A stretch of 64,000 bases of DNA from Otatea glauca (taxonomy: Eukaryota; Streptophyta; Magnoliopsida; Poales; Poaceae): assembly GCA_036346275.1 (NCBI GenBank), contig CM070727.1, forward strand, positions 6,749,760 through 6,813,759, given 5' to 3'. Both the position numbers and the translations under genes were made by a program. Positions 12,120 to 23,110 of this stretch are shown one piece after another. How positions within the stretch are numbered: position 1 is the first letter of the stretch; every line of letters begins with the position of its first letter. Below the pieces are notes generated by a model. The model worked only from the letters and a program-made list of their open reading frames with translations. It ran no database searches and had not been told where the DNA came from.

Positions 12120-12340
12120 TCTGCTTGGTTTGATAACAAATTTGTTTCACTAAACCTTATCAAAATTTGGTTATCAAATTGGATACCAATGTTTTGGCTA
12201 AATATTGGCGAGAAAATGAACTAAAGAACCAAAGTGAGAAGGAAATCTTGTCAAAATTTAGTAGCAAATCAAATGCTTGCCAAATTTGATCAACACTACT
12301 AAAATTTGATAACACTAGCATTGGTGAATATTGAAAGCAA
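12120..12340. mobile_element. Degenerate MITE (ATCAAATTTGG family)
   Basis: Inverted blocks such as TATCAAAATTTGG and CCAAATTTGATCAACAC, with AGTAGCAAATCAAATGCTTG between them, recur in opposite orientation at about 24850-25050 and more distantly at 18620-18930. This is a short non-autonomous element family with no coding capacity. Its boundaries are approximate. Confidence 0.5.
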
Positions 12341-12457
12341 ACCAAACAAGCTCATAATCCTACACACACCAGCAACAACAACATTGGTGGTGAAACTTGG
12401 GCTAGCGCTAGCGTGCGCTTCAATCATGGAGATTTGTATCACAGTACGTAGGGGGAG

Positions 12458-14702
12458 CAAGGTTCAAAATGGCGGCGAAATTTCGGTCGAGATTTCGAAT
12501 TTTGGCCGAGGATGAGATTACAAATTCAAATTACTATAGTGATTTTAAAAAATTTAGGTATTTTGACAGGATTTCAAGTTTTTAGACCTGATTTGGGATT
12601 ATACCTCTTAAGAATGTCATCTACCATTAATTCTTTTTTGAAAAACCGAATTTTAAGACGTTTTATAAAAATAACAGAAGTATTGTCAGATTTTTAAAAA
12701 ATGTAAAAGCTTGATAATGCTCTAAAAATTTATTATATCATATTTAGAAGTTTAGGATCATATATAAAAATTTCTAAAAGAATTGAACTTCATTTGTTAT
12801 CTTTGAAAAATCAAAAACAGAAGAAACATAAATGAGACAGTAACCTTATCAGAATTTTATAAATTCTCTCGAGTGCGATCGTGATCCAAAATTTTTAAGA
12901 GAGCTTAAGAATTGCCTTAGTATCCTTCTCTAAAAGTTTCAAATATTATAAACCTGTTTTGGTTGCTCAATCAAATCTATGAAAGCAATACATGTACTCA
13001 ACCTTTATCAGGACAGTAGCACTGTCAGAATTTTTGAAAATTCCTCAGGCTTGATAATCATCTGAAAAATTTATGAGAATATAAGTGATGTGTCAGGATC
13101 ATTCACAAAAATTTCAAGATTTTCTAATGTGGTTTGAATCATTTTTCATTCATTTGAAATTTACCGAGATTTCAGCAATTTCGGCCGAAATCTAGAAATT
13201 TCGGTCCGAAAAATTCCGAATTTGAATTTTGTTTTTTGAATTTCGTCAGGATTGTTGGAGATATGCCCCAGAGTTAATCATAGAGATGCTTATATTTTCT
13301 TATATTCATGATTAATTATTTTGTTTCTTGAATATTGTCATTATTATTTATTAGCAAGTATGTGACTTGTTTGTGAAACTCTATATATGACTTTGTGATG
13401 ATTATTCTAAAGTGATCCCTAGTCGATAAACATATGAGGACATATATGAATAGACTAGCATATGTATTGGTTGATGACCATAAATATAGAGATATCAAAC
13501 CAATAATATGGACACATGTTAGAGAATATGGAGTTGGATCGACCCATCTTGAGACACTACGAGAACGTTGTTATCTTCTTATCATCAGTTAGTCTCATAT
13601 ACAATGTGTATGCTATATCCTTAGACTTGAGGTTGGTGCATGTACTCAAGATGTGTAATGACTTATTTAAGGGTTGCCAAACGCTACTCTGTAACTGGGT
13701 AGTTATAAAGGTGGCTTTCGGGTTTGTTATTAAGCATGCTGCGAAATATGGTCGATTAAGATAGAATTTGCCCCTCCATTCAACGGGAGAGATACCTTTA
13801 GGCCTCTCGAGTGGTCGGATTCCGGAAACGTATGATCATGCTATTCGCGGTTAAAGAGTTAACCTTAGTTGGGGATTCTGAGTCACGTGATCGAGAAAGA
13901 GTGGTCGAGCTAACTAAACAAGGATGGCATATACTTGCCTTGAGTCTGACCAATATCATAAGGCAAAGGGAAATGCATATATCTAAGTATTATTTAGGTT
14001 CGTTCGATGTGATCTTTATATATACTTGGGAGTCAGCACGTCCTGCTAGGAACTGCTACCAATTAATGGTTGAGTAAGAGTACTCAGGCCATGTCTAGGT
14101 ATACGTGAACCTATAGGATCGCACGTTTAAAGGGCTGGAACTTAATTCGGTTGGTGATCCGAATTCTGATGGGTTTTAAGTTACTAATGGGCCTCTAATG
14201 TAGAGCCTATTATAGGGTGTTTATTTAAAGGAAGGGGTGCTGGCTTTGGGGTGAATAGACACAATAGGAATTCGGAATTCCTGAAACCCTAGTCGCCACC
14301 TCTCCTCCGCCCAGAATCGCGCAGCCGGCGCTAGCACTTTGGTGCGTGGTGTTCCTGTCCCGTATGTGTGGATACCTTGAAGGCGTTGCTGTGAAGCTTC
14401 AACGCTAGGACGATCCGCAACCTGCGACGGTCGCAAGAAGCTGTTGGAAGAGGTGCGAGGCTAGTACGACTACATCTGCACCACCATGCTACATCGACTC
14501 TACTTTCGCTACGGGTCTGCGCGTCTAGTGATAATTATGTGATTTATAACTTGCAGTGGTTCTTTGGTTACGTGGTAAATTTTTTTTTGATTTTACGCTA
14601 TAGTAGCCTACCCATACTCTAACATAGATTTTGTCCAAAATTCCAAAATTTTATATTTCAGTCACCTCCAAGATATAGTCCGAAAACGAAATTGAAACCT
14701 TG
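12458..14702. mobile_element. hAT-type non-autonomous element split by a solo LTR
   Basis: Element sequence runs 12458-13252 and resumes 14625-14702, about 873 bp in all. It matches, in inverse orientation, the 879-bp element at 59014-59892. The left end reads CAAGGTTCAAAAT and the right end GAAACCTTG. Flanking octamers are AGGGGGAG (12450-12457) and AGGAGAAG (14703-14710), 6 of 8 identical. A smaller member with a perfect 8-bp duplication lies at 27110-27459. The interior is full of CCGAAATTTC/GAGATTTCG motifs and has no open frame. The CA ends and 8-bp duplication indicate hAT ancestry. Confidence 0.8.
13253..14624 (+). mobile_element. Solo LTR of a Copia-type retrotransposon
   Basis: This 1,372-bp block begins TGTTGGAGATATGCC and ends ACTCTAACA, the TG...CA boundaries typical of long Copia LTRs. 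No primer-binding site, gag/pol frame or second LTR adjoins it. It sits inside the hAT-type element at 12458-14702: removing it restores a sequence of the same length and order as the uninterrupted copy at 59014-59892. Flanking pentamers (AGGAT and TAGAT) agree at only 3 of 5 bases, so the insertion is old or the edges are a few bases off. Confidence 0.75.
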
Positions 14703-14710
14703 AGGAGAAG

Positions 14711-15798
14711 TCGACACTCGATCTGCGAATTAACCGGCCTGGCCGACTGGCCAAGCAACGATAACTGTGGAAACAACTGCGCTTTGACGCAACCAACGGT
14801 GGGAAATGGTGAAATCATAGCTTTCTATCCTTCTCGCATTTTTATTTTAAATCTAGGTTCATGTAAATGTAATCGCAGAAATAGTCTCTTTTCTAACTAA
14901 CTGTAAAAGTAACGTTCGTGTACCACTGGAACCACAGCCTCGAACGGTAGGGCAGGACCTAGGCCACAGGAACAGCTGCAACTGATTGACCAGTGCAAAG
15001 AAAGGAGCGGAAGATGATGGTAGCCATGATGATCAGGCTGGTGTTAAACAAGGCTGCAGGTTGATTAAAGATTACCGCGAAGGGAAGTGTATTGGACGTG
15101 GGCATGGAGACATCTGCATGTGTGTTGTACTATAACAGCAGAGACAAGACTGAACTGTACATTTCAGGTTTCGCCTCGCTCCTCCCTTCTTATCAAGAAG
15201 AACCGAACTAATTAAAGCTTGCAACTATCACTAGCATGTGGGGCCCACGCTTTCGTGGGCCTAGCTGCTCGTCAGTGACTCCTATTACATCTTGATGATG
15301 CCACTGTTCCATTGCCCTCTGCTCGTAACATCTGATTGGTACGTACACAAGCACTTCAACTGCTTACCACAAAATTGCTAGGACCGAGAGAAAGAACGGT
15401 TGCATAAATATTAAAGTATAAATAAATGGTAGATGATGATTATTTATCTCTTCACTTGCTTCAAGATTTATATAACTTGTATTGAGAGGGGAAGCATTGA
15501 AGCACTGCTTAAGAAAGAAACATACTACCGGTGCAAAAATGCAGATGCTTTTCTCCCATAGCTCTTTTGACGGTAGACTAAATTCATGGTACATCGTTCA
15601 TTTTTTGATCAAATTAGCTAATATTTATTTATACTTTATCTAGTAACAGAATAGTAGAAATATCTTGAACAAATTAATGACTAGATCTGATTTCAACTAT
15701 TCACTGTATACTACCAATATAACATACATTAAAATTTCTCTCTCTCCCAACGTTGCCTTCGGCCGCGTGGCGCATTGCATTCCGCCGTCAAACTTTGA
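14711..15798. other. 3' flank of the bHLH gene
   Basis: No second gene is visible. The part next to 15799 probably holds the bHLH 3' UTR (minus strand). A clear polyadenylation signal was not identified. Confidence 0.4.
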
Positions 15799-17752
15799 TT
15801 AACCAGCGAACTGCCGCTGCTTGCTGGGCGGGCAGGTGCATTTGGCGCGGCTGCCGTTTAACACCTTCAATGAATTTACAAGAGCACCATGAGCGACTTT
15901 GAAGAAAAATGAGTAAATTTTGTGACTTCAGCCAATCTCAAACTCCATACTATGTGCTTGTCTCAATCTCAGAATTGTCGACAGAAAAACAGGTTGCTTA
16001 ATTAACTAGGAGAATGTACAATTTGGACAGGCCTAATTAAAGTTACCCTTGCCCTCATTCAGAGGGCAAATCTACTTGATTTTAACATTTCTGATAGCGC
16101 ACCGCGATCGTCGCGCTGATTGTCGTCGAAGCTAGCTACAATTTTGAAGAGGAAAGAGAGCACCAAATTAAAGTGCGCATACCTTGACCTGCTTCTGGAG
16201 ATCCTTGATGTAGTCGACAGCGAGATCCAACATGTCAGCCGTGTTGGTTTGCTGCAGTGAGTGATACGAACCAAGTTATGACCAGTAAGAAACTAGGCTA
16301 AAGTCCTAGAACCAGCACAGGGCGTGGTCCTTCCATGGCGCTTCCCAATAGGGAAAAGAAGAGAGAGAGACGCACTGTCCTACGATGTTACTACTATTGG
16401 ATTCTTGGAGAGCCGTGCCGGCAGAGTCTCTGACAGCGCGCTGCTCACCTTTTCCATGTTCGGGACGAGCTCCTGCAGCTTCCGTATCCGCTCGCTGATC
16501 CGCGTCCTCCTAACCTGCATGCATACCACGTCGAATGGATCGGACAACCGTAACGGAATGGGATCGTTGTTGCAGGAATGGGCGGCGTTGGATTGGGTTG
16601 GATTTTGTTACCCGCTCGGCGATGCTGCGCGGGTGCGTGGCGCAGCCGCGCTTGGCGCGGATCTTGCACGGCACGGCGTCCTGGAACTGCAGGAACTTCT
16701 CGATCGCCGCCATCTCCGGCGAGGGCTTGCTGTTGCTGGGAAGGCTGAACTGGTGCGTCAGCTGCGCCCCGTTCGCCGCCTGCTGCGCGGCGGGGGCGTC
16801 GGAGGCCGGGACGGCGGCGCGGGCGCGCTTCACCCCGGACAGGTTGTCAGACAGCAGCGACGGCGACGGCGAAGGCGAAGGCGAGGGCTCCTCCCAGCCG
16901 GATGAGGCCCCCATCGGGTACCTGGGGATGCTTGTGTAGCCGCGCGCCGCGGTGGGGCCGTTGCTGGCAGCCTCGGGGCTGCTGCCGCCGAGCTCCTCGC
17001 TGCCCATCTCCGAGATCTGCGACATCACCGAGCCCTGCCGCGACGAGAAGCTGAGCTGCCCCTTGAGCCGCGCGTCGCCGTTACTGAAGCCGCCGCCCAT
17101 GCCCGCTCTGAGCATATTCCCGTATCCTACAGGTAGAATTCGATTAATTACACGACGCGTCAGTTCCAGAAATGCAAAGCTAGTATATCTAACTAGCTAG
17201 CTCATGATTGCTACATGGCGAGAACCAAGAAAGCTCGAGGAGGAGGAAGTACCAACCGTTGTCCATGTTGAAATGATTGAGAAACCCGGCCGGAGAGCTG
17301 CTCTGCCGGAGCAGGCTGTTACCGCAGCCGCCGGCTGGATCCGTACCGCCGGAGCTGACGGTGCGGTACAGGCCCTCCATGGCAGCCATCTGCTGCTGCG
17401 ACTGATACATGAGCTGCTGCTGCGAGGCCATGGAAGCGGCGTCCTCCGGGAAATGGGCCGCGTGCACCGCGGGGCGGGGATGCTTGTCCCCGACCTCGGG
17501 GTGGTGGCCGGCGAGGAAGCAGGCGAGGACGGTGTCCGCTGCGCCGTGGTCCGGGCTAGCTAGTCGATGGCCCGCGCAGTCGCCGGCAGCCGGGAGGAAG
17601 TCCCCGCACACCTCGCCAAGCAGAGTGCTCGGCGCCGACCTGTACCGCAGCAGGCTGGGCGAACTCATCTGCGGCGGCGTCCGTACACCAGCGGCTGGCT
17701 GCTGTGGCTGGGCTGGCAGGTTGAGGTCCTTGGACACCGGCGCGCCGTACAT
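15799..17752 (-). CDS. bHLH transcription factor, bHLH122/128/130 (FBH/AKS) type
   Basis: Five exons read cleanly on the minus strand with GT-AG borders: 17752-17257, 17126-16612, 16514-16449, 16251-16183, 15864-15799, giving 403 aa. The N-terminus MYGAPVSKDLNLP and the blocks LLRYRSAPSTLLGEVC, QSSSPAGFLNHFNMDNG, LSFSSRQGSVMSQISEMGSEE and KFLQFQDAVPCKIRAKRGCATHP are hallmarks of this subfamily. The basic region and helix 1 (about residues 325-359, SIAERVRRTRISERIRKL) and helix 2 (360-385, TADMLDLAVDYIKDLQKQVK) are intact. The first ATG is chosen at 17752; a GTG four codons upstream is not a plant start. Introns split the basic region exactly between R337 and V338. Family members are nuclear E-box binders acting in flowering (CONSTANS activation) and guard-cell K+ channel expression in Arabidopsis. 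That role here is inferred, not seen. Confidence 0.96.
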
Positions 17753-18036
17753 CACCCGCCTCACCTCCCCAATTCCTAGCTAACCTCTCCTCCCAAGAAA
17801 CACCGGTAGCTATACTAAACAAATCCACCACAATCACACAACTACAAAAGTACAGTGCAACTCGAGTAAAACAACGGAGTAAACCTTTTGCCCGATCTCT
17901 TTTCCTCCCTCTCTCTGCTCTCGGGGAGGAAGAAGGGAGGTAGTATATTAATGGCGGAAAGGCACGGTGGTGGGAAGAAAGCTGCTGATTGGGGGCGTGT
18001 AGCAGTTTAACATGTGGAAGTGGAGAGCTCGGCGCT

Positions 18037-18044
18037 ATTTATAA
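18037..18044 (-). promoter_or_regulatory. TATA box of the bHLH gene
   Basis: On the minus strand the sequence reads ATTATAAATAGCGCC, a canonical plant TATA box about 285 bp upstream of the chosen ATG. It is followed by a GA-rich leader (about 17900-17945), which is typical of grass 5' UTRs. No other TATA-like site lies closer. Confidence 0.7.
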
Positions 18045-18619
18045 TGCTGGAAGTTACTGGAAGCAAGCAAGTGCCCTCGTGGTTGGGGCACTCTGCTCGT
18101 CTCGTCTACGAACGCTTGGTCTTGGTGGGGAGGGAATCCATACCGCTGCGGCGCAGCCATAGCCACCGCTGCCTTCGTTGTTCCTCTGCTTCATCAGTGC
18201 TTGTTTTTTTTTTTGAAAATGGATCATCAGTGCTTGTTAATCTAGAGCTCTAAACTCAATCCATCTTGTCAAAATTTTACGCTCAACTGTTAAGCTAAAA
18301 ATAAGGGGCGTTTGATCCGAAGCCAAACCAATGATTCCTCTGCTTCATCAGGGCAAGTTTGACTAGACGAGACCAGCTTTTGGTTCTAGCTAGCCACACT
18401 CGTTGCGTGCTACACTGTCTTGATCACTTGGTCCACTAGGCACACACTTGTTTCTTTGCAAAATTTGCCACAATTATAGCGGATAAATCATGAGAGATAG
18501 AATATGTGGCATGACATACCTTGCCATGGCTTCTCGGCAAACTATGGATAGCAGACTAAATAGCCTCTAAATATGTGTTCTACTTATCTTTTACTTTAAG
18601 AATGAGTCTTCCATACATC

Positions 18620-18935
18620 GAAATCTATAGGAACAGTTTAGTTTGCTACTCTTACGAACCAAATCAAATATTAGTAACGCCAACGAAAATTGCCTGTTGT
18701 TTTGTTTGCTACCAAAATTTGTTAAAGCACAGAATATTTGATAACAATCAAATCCAATGTCACATGCCGACAAGCCGAGGATGAGAAAATCACGCACCAA
18801 AATCTTGGTAACGTCAAAATTTGACTTAGCCACAATCTAAACAACGCTCTTTTTGCTAATAATAGACTTTGCCCAAATTTTGGCTATACCAAAATTTTAA
18901 TTTTGCTCGTTTTGACCATTGTCCAAACAGCACCA
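18620..18935. mobile_element. Degenerate MITE upstream of the bHLH gene
   Basis: The AT-rich segment is rich in ACCAAAATTTTGG, GTAACG(T/C)CAA and CAAATTTTGGCTA motifs in both orientations. It resembles the elements at 12120-12340 and 24850-25050. Boundaries are uncertain and there is no coding frame. Confidence 0.4.
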
Positions 18936-19025
18936 CAGGGCTCTTTTTTTTTGGGTACATAAGGACTCACGCAACACACCCACACCACATGCACACAGAA
19001 GCGTGCGCGTCTCTTACACACGATA

Positions 19026-19431
19026 GGAATTTTTTTGAGGCTCTAGGGCCTCCGAAGCATAGGTACACGCTATCTCACTGAACACGCACACGTGTATGTA
19101 TCATTTTCTAAACTTATTGGGGTGAGACTTAAGCCCTCGACCGACTAAGAGTACCACAGCTCCCACGCCAAACGATCTAACGCTCGGTCCTCTGATCGAA
19201 CGGCTGAAACCCAATTGACTCTCGAATTGGAATTTTTTGGAGGCTCTAGGGCCTCCGAAGCATAGGTACACGCTATCTCACTGAACACGCACACGTGTAT
19301 GTATTATTTTCTAAACTTATTGGGGTGAGACTTAAGCCCTCGACCGACTAAGAGTACCACAGCTCCCACGCCAAACGATCTAACGCTCGGTCCTCTGATC
19401 GAACGGCTGAAACCCAATTGACTCTCGAATT
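19026..19431. repeat. 203-bp tandem duplication, nearly identical
   Basis: Two head-to-tail copies, 19026-19228 and 19229-19431. Each begins with a GAATTTTTT(T/G)GAGG block and ends CCCAATTGACTCTCGAATT. By eye they differ at only about two positions (T/G in the first block and C/T in GTAT(C/T)ATTTTC). So few differences in noncoding DNA point to a recent duplication or gene conversion. Confidence 0.9.
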
Positions 19432-19676
19432 TTTGTCAACCATAGCTCAAATCGGTCGCGCTCACAAATGTCGCCCTGTGTTGTCCATCGCGCAATCCGA
19501 TAAATCATAGTGCTGTGCAATGCAATCGCTCTGCTAGCCGAGGCCATCCCGCAACACGATCGAACCAATGTGACGTCGTCAGCAACCGAGGCGTCTGGTT
19601 TAACCCACTTATTTGGTTTGAGAAATGGAATGGATTGTTATATCACCGCCTCATCCTCATAAGCATATATCTAGTA

Positions 19677-19927
19677 CTCCTTCCGGTCACAAATAGTTAT
19701 CGTTTTAGATATCGACACGGTATTCAAAACACAACATTGACCACTACTTTCTATTATAATATATTTATAAAAACCAATAAAATTATAATACTATGAAAGT
19801 ACTTTTTGAGACAAATCTACACTTATGATTTTTATATATCAAATTTAAATATTTAAAAAGATATTGATATTGAAAGTTTGACTACTCCTATGTACAAAAC
19901 GACAACTATTTGTGATTGGAGGGAGGA
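19677..19927. mobile_element. Stowaway-like MITE (family S1, copy 2)
   Basis: About 251 bp bounded by TA, with inverted CTCCTTCCGG and GGAGGGAGG ends. It is clearly homologous along its length to 4721-4974, sharing TTTTAGATATCG, CAATAAAATTATAATA and CTATTTGTGATTGGAGGGA. It has no coding capacity. Confidence 0.85.
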
Positions 19928-20079
19928 TAAAATGAGAGATGATGTTATCTCACTAATTTTTTGAGATGTCATGTGATAGACCAATCCATACTAAAATAGG
20001 GTGACCCCTTGAACCAAACGCTTGGGCTGTCATGTGGCTGCGAGGTTATTACGATGCTCCCGAGCAAGCGAAACTATGA

Positions 20080-20690
20080 AATGATCACTTTTCTAGTCCT
20101 CTTTACCACCAGAATCACAAATCTAACCCCCTCCCTACGGAAATTGCAAATCTAGCCCCTTCCCCCTAAACACATGCTTCCACTCTCCCTACCACGGGAG
20201 GCGGCCTCCCGCGCCCGACCACCGACTCCACACGCTCAATAGTGTTGGAACAGAACGCCAAAAATCTTTGGGGCAATCTTCTCTTTTATTACTTCTCGCT
20301 CTGTTCTCTTTTAAAACTCAAGTCTATCCATGTATTTATACCCAAAACTATAGCCCTCACAAACGGAATAGGATTCCACTTCCTTGTCCTAATTCAACTC
20401 CTCATCCTAAACTTTCTTAACACAAACTTTCTAAACTAAAACTTTCCTATTACAAGATTATGTCTAACAACTAGCCTCCCGCGCCCCCCTTGCGGGCTCG
20501 TCCACCGCTCCAGCGGCACAGCGCGCTCCTGTGCTTGCCGGCCATAGGAGCTCGCGCTCCCGCGCTCCCAAAGCGCGACATGCCAGACTCCGCGGTAGGG
20601 AAGCGAGGGAGCTCGTTGTTGGGAGGGGGTAGATTTGCGATTCCGATTATAAGAAGGGTTAGAAAAGTGATCACTCCCAAAACTGTCCAG
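20080..20690. mobile_element. MULE-like TIR element with nested solo LTR
   Basis: Inverted ends of about 55-60 bp. The left contains GATCACTTTTCTAG followed by AATCACAAATCTAACCCCC. The right, read in reverse, contains GATCACTTTTCTAACCC followed by AATCGCAAATCTACCCCC. The interior is GC-rich (GCCTCCCGCGCCC) and is split at 20243-20469 by an LTR. Long TIRs and a GC-rich interior fit a Mutator-like element. The outer borders and target duplication are approximate. Confidence 0.65.
20243..20469 (-). mobile_element. Solo LTR of a small Copia-like element
   Basis: On the minus strand the 227-bp block begins TGTTAGACATAATCTTG and ends GGCGTTCTGTTCCAACA. It has a TATAAATACATGG box and an AATAAAAG signal inside. 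Flanking pentamers AATAG (20238-20242) and ACTAG (20470-20474) match 4 of 5, consistent with a 5-bp target duplication. No internal retrotransposon sequence remains. Confidence 0.8.
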
Positions 20691-22685
20691 TTTCGGGCTA
20701 GTGGCACGCTTGCCGCTGAGCCGACTTTGCATCCGCGGCCCGGCCGGCTCGGCCCGGCCTGCAGTCACTCGAACACGTGGACCCACCCCTGCCACAACGC
20801 AGCAAATCGATACTGAAAGAAAATGGGGAAAAAAACGGACGGAGCACGTGTGTGCAAGCAAGGCAGAGTGATCTTGCCTGCTCGTAGCATCTGGGCAGCC
20901 TATCAGCTTCCCCTCTTCACTGACACCTGAGGGCAAAAAATATGCTATAAAGGCTCGTGATGATATTTAAGTCACTGGCTCACTACTATGCTGTCCATGA
21001 CTCCATGTACCGTTTAATTCAACATACCGAAATCAAGAGAAAAAAATGTTATCTTACATATCATGTTGATTAGGGTTACTAAGTTTGAGCAAGCAAACTG
21101 ACCAATGTGAGCAGGAACAACTGAATGGTAAGACGACTGACGGCCGGTCTGACGCTGCAGCCTGCTGGGGAGGCCATCACGAGTTGTTCTGTGTGTGATA
21201 CGGTTCAGTTCACTGGATTTTGATGATGCATATTCTCCCTTGGTTTTACAGGCATAATATATTTGGAACGGATGAATTTTACAAGAATTTTGCATGCATT
21301 TATAAGGAGCAATGTAATTTATGGAGGATTTCTATACAACATGCATTCCGGTATTCCGAAGTTAATCACTAAGTAGTTAGCACTTAGCAGCCCTAGCATC
21401 TTATTAAGGAGGACTGCATGTACTTGTACCTTTGTCAGTTCTTAAACCACTATCCTGGCCCATACCCTGTACTACAAAAGATGCTCGATCTTGCAGAATT
21501 TTTACTATTTTTGAGAGGTACCAAAATATACATTGAGTAGTAACAAAAGGTACTAGAAATTTAAAAGATAGAGATTGCAAGAGGTACATAAGTTTAAAGA
21601 TAATTTGATAGTATTTCTCTCATATCATAATGACACAATCAGGTGAGTACTAATCAATTACTACTGCTGCCTACTGCCATCGTCCTCGATGTGACAAATC
21701 AAACTCCTAATTTGATTCCAGCCGAAGGAATCAAAGGAAATCCCATCCTTTTCGCCCAACGCATAAGATCTTGTGAACCATGTGGCTCCACATGAGGGCC
21801 AAATCTCCCTGTCCTCCTTTTGTGCTAAGCTTGTGTTTTACTGTTCAATTATCCGTGCTGCAATGAAACACGAAAGGTGAACAAAGCAGGAGGAGGGGGG
21901 AAAGTTGGTGTGACTCCTCACTTTTGTTTGCTGATCCAACAAGAGACAAAAACAACACCACTCTTTGGAGGCTTAACGGCATAAAGTCCTGCCAAAAGGA
22001 GGGAATAGGAGGTGATACGGTTGGGTTTGGGAAAGGTTTCTATGCAATGGCAATGGCGGCTACAACTTTAGCACTCGTCAGCTATCAACAACATTTTATC
22101 ACCGGAATGAACGGCTTATATTGTGTTACAGTCTGGCTAAACCAGCGGTGGCCACAGCCCATTAGTTAGTCCCATGAGAGTCTTCGTCAGGAGGTTGACC
22201 TTGCAATTTGGATGACAGGAATATATTGCGCTAAAATGGAAACAAACCCCACACATGTAACTCACTAATCAGCATTCCAAGGTTAGAAATATCTGAGTTG
22301 ATATCTCCCTCTCTCTCAAATCAAATCCATTTTTTCGAGGAATAAATGAAATCCAATCTGACTAGACACAATCACTTATGAATATGTGATCGATCATATG
22401 TTCACTCTTCGTTATAATGTAGCATAGAAAACGTAGGCAAATGTTTTTTTTCTCTATTTGTTTAGCTAGAGGAACACAGTTCTCTGGGACGACAGTTACC
22501 ACATGGGGATGTGCCCAGGAGGCCAGGACCCGTCCGATCGCGGGTGTCCCCACATAGGGACCGTCCCTGAAAAATTAATTATGTCTGCAGTCTGACGCCT
22601 TTATATAACCTTCTACTAAAGCCAAGGTTCTGGCCTCCTCATTACTTTGAGCCGTGGAGCAAACCGGCTCGGCTCGCGGCTCCAG
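20691..22685. other. Intergenic DNA, no gene seen
   Basis: Mixed AT-rich sequence without recognisable coding frames, tRNAs or clear transposon ends. Short frames have no domain features. Confidence 0.45.
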
Positions 22686-22689
22686 CCGA

Positions 22690-23110
22690 GTTGGCCAAAA
22701 AAAATTACATCCAGTTCCTTTTTTGAAATTTTTTTACATATAGGTCCTTTTCTCGAAAAAAAATTACGGTTAGATTCTTTTTCCAAAAAAAGAATATATA
22801 TTACGTCTAGGTCCTTTATGCGTTTTTAAAGCTTGCGCTCAGGTCCTTTTACCAAAAAAAGGAATTACGATTAGGTCCTTTTCGAGACAAAAAAAACCTT
22901 TCGGATCCTTTTTTTTTTTTAAGAAATATACATCGCATTTAGGTCTTTGTTGCGTTTTTACGATTAGGTCCTTTTCGGGACAAAAAAAAAATCGGGTCCT
23001 TTTTTTTTTTAAAAAAGTATACATCGCATTTAGATCCTTGTTGCGTTTTTCTAGCATTACGTTTAATCCCTTTTGCGGAAAACACAAAATCCTTTTTAGA
23101 TCTTTTTCAC
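22690..23110. repeat. Degenerate AGGTCCTTTT / poly-A repeat block
   Basis: Units built from ATTACG(G/A)TTAGGTCCTTTT plus A or T runs recur about eight times. The two clearest copies (about 22868-22968 and 22969-23070) are direct repeats of about 101 bp containing TATACATCGCATTTAG and TTGTTGCGTTTTT. No protein is likely: the frame here is an artefact of Lys/Phe-coding homopolymers. Confidence 0.75.

Noticed and set aside
17189..17779. Start of the bHLH protein at a GTG near 17764 and overlapping plus-strand frames
   Set aside because: Plants start at ATG; MYGAPVSKDL from 17752 is the family N-terminus. Plus-strand frames are shadows.
22839..23087. Lys/Phe-rich 82-codon frame
   Set aside because: Generated by A/T homopolymers and a repeated unit; not a protein.
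22690..23110. CRISPR-like or satellite array
   Set aside because: Units are irregular and degenerate; no constant repeat-spacer pattern, and CRISPR arrays are not expected in a plant nuclear genome.
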